From NCBI GenBank assembly GCA_947461225.1, contig CANHJV010000008.1, forward strand, positions 1-47,861: a DNA stretch of 47,861 nt. Direction: 5' to 3'. The notes beneath the pieces were generated by a model that was not told the DNA's origin, searched no databases, and saw only the letters and a program-made list of their open reading frames with translations. This DNA is from Gemmatimonadota bacterium (GTDB taxonomy: Bacteria > Gemmatimonadota > Gemmatimonadetes > Gemmatimonadales > Gemmatimonadaceae). Of this stretch, positions 42,330 to 47,861 are shown piece after piece. Within the stretch, counting starts at the first letter, position 1, and each line of letters begins with the position of its first letter. The translations under genes and the position numbers were made by a program.

Positions 42330-43958
42330 ATGATGATCCTGCGCCTGGCGCTCACGTCGCTGCGCAGCCGGCTGTTGACCACGTCGCTCACGGTGGCGTC
42401 GATCGCGCTGAGTGTCACCCTGCTGGTGGGTATCGAGAACGTGCGCGCCGGCGTGCGCGACAGCTTTGCGGGCACGATTCGCGGTGTCGACCTGATCGTC
42501 GGCGCGCGCGGTGGCACGCTGCAGGTGTTGTTGAGCGCGGTATTTGGTATCGGCTCGCCGTCTGGCTCGGTGAAGTTGTCCACGATGGAGCGGTGGAAGG
42601 CGCATCCGGCCGTGAAGTGGGTGGTCCCGTACTCGCTCGGCGACAGTCATCGCGGGTTTCGCGTGGTCGGCACGACGCCGGAATTCTACGAGCGTTATCG
42701 CTTCCGCAAGGACGGGCGGATCGTGTTCGTGTCGGGACGCGCCGCGGTCGCGGATACCGAAGTGGTGATTGGCAGCGAGGTGGCGGAGAAGCTGGGCTAC
42801 ACGATCGGCACGCCGGTGGTGGTGGTGCACGGGCTCCGCGACATCGGGACGTCGAGCCATGAGACGCACCCGTTTCATGTGGTCGGGATCCTGGGGCGCA
42901 CGTTCACGCCGATCGATCGGTCGGTGTACGTGACGCTTGAGGGGATCGAGGCGATGCATGAGCCGGAAGCGGCTGGCGTTGCTGGGTCGTCGATGGCGTC
43001 GGCGGAGGCAGCAGGAGGGAGGGTATCAGGAGGGAGGGGGCAGGGGGGGACGGCGCAACCTTCCGCGGCGAAGCCGAGTGCGAAAGCGGCGGCGATCATT
43101 GCGGCGAACAAGCAGCGGGCGGCGGCGATGGCACCGCCGCCGGGCACGCCGATGGTGATGCCGGGGGCGGAGCCACCGCCGGGCACGCCGATGGTGATGC
43201 CGGGGGCGGAGCCACCGCCGGGCACGCCGATGGTGATGCCTGGGGCGGAGCCACCGCCGGGCACGCCGATGGTGATGCCGGGCGCTGAGCCGCCGCCGAG
43301 TGCGCTGCCCGAGGTGCAGGCGGCCGCCGCGAGGCAGCAGGTGGCGGAAAAGCGCGTCCCGATCGCGGCGGAGGTCGCAGCAGCGCCGGCGCATGATCAT
43401 GGCGACGATCAGATCACGGCGTTCTTCGTGGGGACCAAGAATCGGTTCGAAGCACTGATGCTGCAGCGCGAGATGAACACCGATCTTGTGGAGCCGCTCA
43501 CGGCCGTCATTCCTGGCGTGGCGCTCGGCGAGTTGTGGCAGAACATCGGCAGCGCCGAGGTTGGGCTGCGGGTGATCGCGATATTCGCCGTCGCCATCGG
43601 ACTCACCGGCATGCTTGTCGCGCTGTACTCATCGCTCGAAGCGCGTCGTCGCGAGATGGCGATTCTGCGTGCGGTGGGCGCGGGTCCGCGCATGATCATT
43701 TCGCTGCTCGTGCTCGAGAGCGGACTGCTTGCGCTGCTGGGGTGCATTATCGGCGTGGCCGCCGTGTACCTCGGCCTGTTCGTGGCGCAGGGGCCGATCG
43801 AACAACGTTTCGGTTTGCACCTCGCGCTGCATCCGCTCCGCTCGATGGAATGGACGTACCTCGCCGTCGTGATGGGCGCGGGCGTCGTGATCGGCTTCGT
43901 GCCGGCATGGAAGGCCTATCGCACGTCGCTCGTGGATGGATTGAGTCCGCGGGCCTGA
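42330..43958 (+). CDS. ABC transporter permease, MacB/FtsX-like, with a 13-residue tandem repeat
   Basis: 542 residues from ATG at 42330, with GAGG 9 bp upstream. One N-terminal membrane helix (residues about 13-30, LTVASIALSVTLLVGIEN), a large periplasmic domain, and three C-terminal helices (ALYSSLEARRREMAILRAVGA before them; final helix ending in GVVIGFVPAWK) are typical of FtsX/MacB-type permeases. Within the periplasmic domain, residues 269-320 are four tandem copies of PPPGTPMVMPGAE, followed by a degraded fifth, with the Met-x-Met in each copy exactly conserved. Just after it is AHDHGDDQ. Normal MacB-type permeases lack this insert; it may bind metal ions or be only a linker. Confidence 0.9.
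   Translation: MMILRLALTSLRSRLLTTSLTVASIALSVTLLVGIENVRAGVRDSFAGTIRGVDLIVGARGGTLQVLLSAVFGIGSPSGSVKLSTMERWKAHPAVKWVVPYSLGDSHRGFRVVGTTPEFYERYRFRKDGRIVFVSGRAAVADTEVVIGSEVAEKLGYTIGTPVVVVHGLRDIGTSSHETHPFHVVGILGRTFTPIDRSVYVTLEGIEAMHEPEAAGVAGSSMASAEAAGGRVSGGRGQGGTAQPSAAKPSAKAAAIIAANKQRAAAMAPPPGTPMVMPGAEPPPGTPMVMPGAEPPPGTPMVMPGAEPPPGTPMVMPGAEPPPSALPEVQAAAARQQVAEKRVPIAAEVAAAPAHDHGDDQITAFFVGTKNRFEALMLQREMNTDLVEPLTAVIPGVALGELWQNIGSAEVGLRVIAIFAVAIGLTGMLVALYSSLEARRREMAILRAVGAGPRMIISLLVLESGLLALLGCIIGVAAVYLGLFVAQGPIEQRFGLHLALHPLRSMEWTYLAVVMGAGVVIGFVPAWKAYRTSLVDGLSPRA
43134..43289 (+). repeat. Four 39-bp in-frame tandem repeats inside the ABC permease gene
   Basis: Units at 43134-43172, 43173-43211, 43212-43250 and 43251-43289, each coding for PPPGTPMVMPGAE, nearly identical at the DNA level, and a partial fifth from 43290. 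Such near-identity indicates recent expansion by slippage or unequal exchange, so copy number may vary between strains. Confidence 0.95.
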
Positions 43959-43995
43959 CGCACGACACTTCATTCACCGAATACCAGAACACCGC

Positions 43996-45621
43996 ATGCG
44001 TACCTCTGCTGCACTTGCTCTGCTGCTGGCAACGGCCGGCTCTGCCGCCGCACAGCCGGGCCGCGGCCCGTCACCGGTCGCCAAGAACATCCAGGCGTTG
44101 CCGGTTGATCCGGCGCCGTCGTACGTCCGGAAGGACGCGCCCACCGATCCCGTCATCCTGAAGCTGTGGGACGAAGGGATGCAGCGGTCGCAGGCTGGCG
44201 CACTGGCGCAAGCCCTCCTCGATTCCGTCGGCCCGCGCCTGACCGGCTCGCCCAACATGAATCGCGCGCAGGACTGGCTGTTGGCCACCTACAAGCAGTT
44301 CGGTGTGTCGGCGCGCAAGGAGCAGTACGGTACGTGGAACTCGTGGAAGCGGGGGGCGGCGTTCGCGCAGCTCACGGCGCCGCGCATGAAGGCGCTCGAG
44401 ATCAACATGCTGTCGTGGAGCGGCAATACGGCGGGCAAGTGGGCCGAGGGCGAGGTGGTCGTCGTGAAGCCGTATCAGTCGCCCGAGGAGTTCACGGCGT
44501 GGCTGCCGAGTGTGAAGGGCAAGATCGTGCTGGCGTCGGCGCCGCGTCTCACGTGCCGTCCGGCATCGCAGATGGCGGAGTTCGCGATGCCGAGCACGCA
44601 GTCGTCGCTGGATTCGCTGCAGCGCGATCTGTCGGCCACGTATCAGGGCGTCACGCAGCGCGTGCCGACCTTCTACAGCGATGTGAAAGCGGCCGGCGCC
44701 GTGGCGGTGTTCGAATCGAACTATTCGCAGTATCCCGGCGTGAACAAGATTTTCGGGTCGCCGCGCAACGCCGCGCTGCCCACGTTCGATGTGGGATGCG
44801 AAGACTACGGCATGCTGTTCCGTCTCGCGCAGAACAAGCAGGGCCCGAAGGTGCGTCTGATGGCGGAATCCGAAGCGCTCGGCGACAAGCCGGTGTTCAA
44901 CGTGATCGCCGAGATCAAGGGCGCCACGAAGCCCGACGAATACGTCGTGTTGTCGGCGCACTTCGACAGCTGGGAAGGACACTCGGGCGCGACCGACAAC
45001 GCCACGGGTTCGATCACCATGATGGAAGCGCTGCGCATTCTGCACGCGGTCTATCCGAAGCCGTCGCGCACGATTCTCGTGGGGCACTGGAGCGGCGAAG
45101 AGCAGGGGCTGAACGGGTCGGGCTCGTTCACCGCCGATCATCCGGAGGTCGTGAAGGGGCTGCAGTTCGCCTTCAATCAGGACAACGGCACGGGCCGCGT
45201 GGTGAGCACGGGTCCTGGGCTGCATCCGGAGAACGGACCGCGCCTGGCGCAGTACATGAGCCAGATGCCGTCACAGCTCACGCAGTACATCCGTCTCTCA
45301 GGCCCGTCGGGCATCGGCGCCGGCTCAGACGACGCATCGTTCCGCTGCTGGGGCGCCCCGGCGGTCGGACTCGGCGCCCTGAACTGGGACTACAGCAACA
45401 GCACGTGGCACACCAATCGCGATTCGTTTGACAAGATCATTGTCGATGATCTGAAGCACAACGCGACGCTCACCGCGATGTTCGTGTACCTGGCCAGCGA
45501 AGACGCCGAGAAGAGCTCGCGCGTGCTGGTCGATCCGATTCCCGGTGGTCGTCCGGGGCAGGTCATCACGGTACCGAGTTGTGGGAAGCCGCAGCGGGAT
45601 GCATCGACGTACCGTCGATAA
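43996..45621 (+). CDS. Secreted M28-family zinc aminopeptidase
   Basis: 541 residues with an N-terminal signal peptide ending near residue 19 (ALLLATAGSAAAQ). The C-terminal domain (from about residue 310) carries the M28 zinc sites: SAHFDSW with first His-x-Asp, GATDNATG with bridging Asp, SGEEQGLNGS with catalytic and metal-binding Glu, a later Asp (NQDNGTG) and TWHTNRDS with the last His. A PA-like domain is likely between (FTAWLPSVKGKIVLAS). It would hydrolyse N-terminal amino acids from peptides outside the cytoplasm. It is monocistronic, with no clear promoter. Confidence 0.93.
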   Translation: MRTSAALALLLATAGSAAAQPGRGPSPVAKNIQALPVDPAPSYVRKDAPTDPVILKLWDEGMQRSQAGALAQALLDSVGPRLTGSPNMNRAQDWLLATYKQFGVSARKEQYGTWNSWKRGAAFAQLTAPRMKALEINMLSWSGNTAGKWAEGEVVVVKPYQSPEEFTAWLPSVKGKIVLASAPRLTCRPASQMAEFAMPSTQSSLDSLQRDLSATYQGVTQRVPTFYSDVKAAGAVAVFESNYSQYPGVNKIFGSPRNAALPTFDVGCEDYGMLFRLAQNKQGPKVRLMAESEALGDKPVFNVIAEIKGATKPDEYVVLSAHFDSWEGHSGATDNATGSITMMEALRILHAVYPKPSRTILVGHWSGEEQGLNGSGSFTADHPEVVKGLQFAFNQDNGTGRVVSTGPGLHPENGPRLAQYMSQMPSQLTQYIRLSGPSGIGAGSDDASFRCWGAPAVGLGALNWDYSNSTWHTNRDSFDKIIVDDLKHNATLTAMFVYLASEDAEKSSRVLVDPIPGGRPGQVITVPSCGKPQRDASTYRR

Positions 45622-45632
45622 CGGCGAAGTAT

Positions 45633-45690
45633 GCAGTACGGGGTAGGGGGTACGGAGAACTCCCTACCCCCTACTCCCTACCCCTTACTT
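45633..45690. repeat. Heptanucleotide inverted repeat element, family A, copy 2 (tight hairpin)
   Basis: The G-rich arm (45633-45657; TACGGGG, TAGGGGG, TACGGAG) is followed by a 2-nt turn and the C-rich arm (45660-45690; CTACCCC, CTACTCC). The central 15 bp of each arm (45643-45657 and 45660-45674) pair with one mismatch. It fills the 63-bp convergent gap between the M28 peptidase and ruvA, and its last word contains the ruvA stop codon. Confidence 0.92.
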
Positions 45691-46281
45691 AGTTGTCAGT
45701 CGCCCCAGCGCCGCCCTCACCACCGCCCCGACATCCCCGCCCGCCCCGCCGTCCATCACGCCCCGCACGGCGCGATCGGCTTCGAGCTGGTTGTAGCCCA
45801 GTGCGATGAGCGCACGAATGGCGTCGTCGGCCACCGGGCTCGCCGTGACACCCGCCGCGGTCGGCGCGGAGCCGACGGTGTCCATCTTGTCGGCTAGATC
45901 GAGGATGATCTGCTCGGCCTTCTTGCGACCCACGCGCGGGACGCGCATCAGCGTCGTGATGTCCTTCTCTCGCAGCGCGCGCACCACGCGTTCCGGCGTG
46001 AGCGACGACAGGATGCCAAGCGCGAGGGCGGGGCCGACGCCCTTGGCCACGAGCAGTCGCTGAAACACCGCACGGTCGTAGCGATCGGAGAATCCGTACA
46101 GGTGCCACGCGTCTTCGCGCACGGCGAGATGCGTGTGCAGCGTGACCGTCGCCCCTTCCTGCGGTAACGACTCGAAGACCGAGAGCGGAATGAGGCATTC
46201 GTAGCCCACACCGCCCGCCGTCAGGATTTCCACGCGATCGAGTTCGCGATGGACGAGCGTGCCGGATACCAGAGCGATCAT
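45685..46281 (-). CDS. ruvA: Holliday junction DNA helicase RuvA
   Basis: 198 residues. Begins MIALVSGTL, with domain I beta-barrel (GVGYECLIPLSVFESLP) and the DNA-binding helix-hairpin-helix segment containing VAKGVGPALALGILSSL and RVPRVGRKKAEQIILDL. The C-terminal domain that binds RuvB is present (IRALIALGYNQLEADRAVRGV). ATG overlaps the ruvC TGA (ATGA). Its TAA lies within heptamer repeat A3, so the last residues may be repeat-encoded. Confidence 0.96.
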   Translation of the reverse strand: MIALVSGTLVHRELDRVEILTAGGVGYECLIPLSVFESLPQEGATVTLHTHLAVREDAWHLYGFSDRYDRAVFQRLLVAKGVGPALALGILSSLTPERVVRALREKDITTLMRVPRVGRKKAEQIILDLADKMDTVGSAPTAAGVTASPVADDAIRALIALGYNQLEADRAVRGVMDGGAGGDVGAVVRAALGRLTTK

Positions 46282-46814
46282 TTCACGAGCTTGGAGAGAG
46301 GGAGGCGCATCGCCGGCAGCTCGGGGAGCGTCGGCCGCGATGACATGAGGCAGGCGCAGAGCGCGGCGGCCACGCCGTCGGCCGCGTCGGCGGGCTGCGG
46401 TGCACTCTTGAGGCGCAGCAGGCGCGCGACCATGAACTGCACCTGCTCCTTCGTGGCGGCGCCGGTGCCGGTGATCGCTTTCTTGATCTCGGCCGGCGGG
46501 TACTCGCAGATCGTGAGCGCGGCCTTCTGCGCCGCGAGCAGAATCACGCCGCGTGCGTGACCGAGCACGATCGTGGTGCGCACGTTCTTCGCGTAGAACA
46601 CGTCCTCGACCGACATCGTGTCGGGACGGTGCCGCGCCAGGACTTCCTCGACGCCTTCGTGAATCTCCAACAGGCGCTGGGGAAGCGGGTCCTTGGCAGT
46701 GGTGCGGATGACGCCGCACTCCACGAGGGTGGCGATGCGGCCGTCGAACGCGACCACACCGTACCCCGTGACGGCGGTGCCCGGATCGATCCCGAGCACC
46801 AGCGACGGGCTCAC
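46278..46814 (-). CDS. ruvC: Crossover junction endodeoxyribonuclease RuvC
   Basis: 178 residues from GTG at 46814, which overlaps the yebC TGA (GTGA). Catalytic acids are D10 in GIDPGT, E70 in SVEDVFYAKN, and D143 and D146 in DAADGVAAALC, the same spacing as in other RuvC proteins; the segment AEIKKAITGTGAATKEQV is also typical. It cuts Holliday junctions and works with RuvAB. Frames with longer N-termini overlap yebC and look like shadows. Confidence 0.96.
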   Translation of the reverse strand: MSPSLVLGIDPGTAVTGYGVVAFDGRIATLVECGVIRTTAKDPLPQRLLEIHEGVEEVLARHRPDTMSVEDVFYAKNVRTTIVLGHARGVILLAAQKAALTICEYPPAEIKKAITGTGAATKEQVQFMVARLLRLKSAPQPADAADGVAAALCACLMSSRPTLPELPAMRLPLSKLVK

Positions 46815-47554
46815 GCCTCGGCCATCGCGTCGTCGTCCATCTCGAAGTTCGCGTCGACCTTCTGCACATCGTCGAGCTCTTCGAGCGCTTCGAGCAACTT
46901 CATGAGCTGATCGGCCGCGGAGCCTTCCACTTTCACGGTGCTCTTGGGCACCCACGCGAGTTCGGCATCGGCCACCTTGTACTTCTTCGACTCGAGTCCT
47001 TCCTTCGTCGCGTGCAGCGCGCCCGGATCGGTCGTGATCGTGAACTCGGTGTCGTCGCGCACCACATCGTCGGCACCGGCCTCGAGTGCGGCTTCGATCA
47101 GCGTGTCTTCGTGCACGCCCTCGGCGGATACGGACATCTGTCCCTTCCGCTCGAAGAGGTACGCCACGGAGTTGCTGGATCCCATGTTGCCGTGGTTGCG
47201 CGACAACTTGTGCCGCACATCGGCCACGGTGCGGGTGGGGTTGTCGGTGACCGCCTGGATCATGATCGCCACGCCGCCGGGACCGTAGGCTTCGTACAGC
47301 ACTTCGACGTAGTCCACGCCTTCCAGTTCGCCGGTGCCCTTCTTGATGGCGCGGTCGATGTTGTCCTTGGGCATCGACACCGCCTTCGCGTTGTCGATGG
47401 CGGTACGCAGGCGAGGATTGCCGCCGGGATCACCCCCGCCCAGCTTGGCGGCCATGGTGATTTCGCGGATCAGCCGCGTGAAGAGCGCGCCGCGCTTGTT
47501 GTCGGTCGCGGCCTTCGCGCGCTTGATCGTTTTCCATTTGCTATGTCCTGCCAT
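46811..47554 (-). CDS. yebC: YebC/PmpR-family transcriptional or translational regulator (TACO1 family)
   Basis: 247 residues. N-terminus MAGHSKWKTIKRAKAATDNK and later GGDPGGNPRLRTAIDNAKAVSMPKDNIDRAIKKGTGELEGVDY are the family's hallmark; the C-terminal acidic tail (ANFEMDDDAMAEA) is typical. These proteins bind DNA or act in translation of Pro-rich sequences; the exact role is disputed. The order yebC-ruvC-ruvA is widely conserved, which supports all three assignments. A ribosome site (CAGGG) and a TTCACA/TTATTT promoter lie upstream. Confidence 0.97.
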   Translation of the reverse strand: MAGHSKWKTIKRAKAATDNKRGALFTRLIREITMAAKLGGGDPGGNPRLRTAIDNAKAVSMPKDNIDRAIKKGTGELEGVDYVEVLYEAYGPGGVAIMIQAVTDNPTRTVADVRHKLSRNHGNMGSSNSVAYLFERKGQMSVSAEGVHEDTLIEAALEAGADDVVRDDTEFTITTDPGALHATKEGLESKKYKVADAELAWVPKSTVKVEGSAADQLMKLLEALEELDDVQKVDANFEMDDDAMAEA

Positions 47555-47604
47555 CGCCCTGCCCCGTGAATGCGGATATGGGTGTCATCCAACCGATGTC
47601 GGGG

Positions 47605-47635
47605 AAAATAATGCCGAGAGGGGCAGCGGTGTGAA
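47605..47635 (-). promoter_or_regulatory. yebC: Promoter of the yebC-ruvC-ruvA operon
   Basis: Minus-35 TTCACA (47630-47635) and minus-10 TATTTT (47605-47610, 19-bp spacing) or TTATTT (18-bp) on the minus strand, giving a leader of about 45 nt. Element B3 lies just upstream. Confidence 0.5.
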
Positions 47636-47647
47636 AACCCCGCTGTG

Positions 47648-47762
47648 CAACCCACCACCCACTACCCAGTACCCATTGCCTCAAACCAACAACCCGCAGC
47701 CCACAGCCGCTGTGGGCTATTGGCTGCGGGTTTGGGGTAATGGATTCTGCGTTCTGGGTTCC
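47648..47762. repeat. Heptanucleotide inverted repeat element, family B, copy 3 (two arms)
   Basis: C-rich left arm (47651-47707; CCCACCA, CCCACTA, CCCAGTA, CCCGCAG) and G-rich right arm (47709-47762; TTTGGGG, TAATGGA, TTCTGGG). The centre is a perfect 8-bp palindrome (CCCACAGC, single base, GCTGTGGG at 47700-47716). One arm has an extra heptamer relative to the other. It fills the gap between the dnaB-like gene and yebC. Confidence 0.9.
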
Positions 47763-47775
47763 TGAGGAGCGGGTT

Positions 47776-47861
47776 TTAATCCTCCAGCACATCCTCGAAC
47801 CGGCTGAACCGGCTGTCGAAGTACAGATCGACATAGCCCTTCGCCCCGTCCCGATTCTTCA
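47776..47861 (-). CDS. dnaB: C-terminal end of a gene, probably replicative DNA helicase DnaB (partial)
   Basis: Only the last 28 codons lie in the window, ending with TAA at 47776-47778. The residues read KNRDGAKGYVDLYFDSRFSR, then FEDVLED, which fits the C-terminal strand of DnaB ('K.R.G..G.v.l.F...f.rF..l'). The partial length makes the identification tentative; other RecA-fold proteins with similar ends are possible. Confidence 0.6.
   Translation of the reverse strand, partial: KNRDGAKGYVDLYFDSRFSRFEDVLED

Noticed and set aside
47334-47765. Plus-strand frame reading through element B3
   Set aside because: It is antisense to yebC and then translates repeat words, so it is not a gene.

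Overview
The window looks like a chromosomal segment from a GC-rich, diderm, free-living heterotroph. A member of the Gemmatimonadota is my best guess, from the gene mix and the intergenic repeats, but this is an inference and not a measurement. Diderm evidence is direct: a TamA-type outer-membrane barrel gene joined to a TamB gene, a lipobox substrate-binding protein, Lgt, and YajC. I see no phage genes, transposases, CRISPR arrays, rRNA or tRNA genes. Most of the DNA is dense, ordinary core-genome coding sequence with many ATGA, GTGA, TAGTG or TGATG stop/start overlaps and many GTG starts.

Layout. 1-2073: the end of a glycolate-oxidase-type pair (glcD, glcE partial) and a stand-alone receiver protein. 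2218-5093: a primary-type sigma factor, aroB and a PduO-type cobalamin adenosyltransferase. 5206-10456: a thioredoxin-reductase-like ferredoxin-NADP reductase, then a peptide-type ABC permease and its lipoprotein binding protein separated by a diguanylate cyclase on the other strand. 10506-17413: tamA-tamB. 17477-25080: a 1262-residue hybrid sensor kinase, an NlpC/P60 hydrolase, an uncharacterised small protein, an EamA exporter, a HAD phosphatase and an unknown protein. 25100-27832: a feoA-feoB-small Cys-rich protein operon behind a promoter with a Fur-type palindrome. 28019-40841 (all minus strand): a long, tightly packed translation and envelope cluster read ruvB, GWxTD-like protein, queA, tgt, yajC, def, fmt, rsmB, PASTA protein, rpe, tlpA-like, a 34-residue membrane peptide, tsaD, lgt. 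41037-43958: a DUF3299 protein plus a MacB-type ABC exporter/importer cassette whose permease carries four exact-length 13-residue repeats. 43996-47861: an M28 peptidase, then yebC-ruvC-ruvA and the last codons of what is probably dnaB.

The most unusual feature is not a gene. Almost every intergenic gap longer than about 80 bp is filled by a dispersed, inverted, tandem-repeat element. Six of these (three of one word family, three of another) are built from degenerate heptanucleotides in strict 7-nt phase, with G-rich words on one arm and the complementary C-rich words on the other. A seventh, between queA and tgt, is a long imperfect palindrome with the same 7-nt feel. Two more, both between convergent genes, use a 16-nt word, and one of them forms a perfect 24-bp stem. 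They touch stop codons, sit in promoter regions and in one case occupy the ribosome-binding region of lgt.

A second pattern concerns gene starts. At least seven genes have a good sigma-70 minus-10 hexamer only 5 to 9 bp before the start codon and no Shine-Dalgarno sequence, as expected for leaderless mRNAs, whereas internal operon genes start by overlap with the preceding stop.
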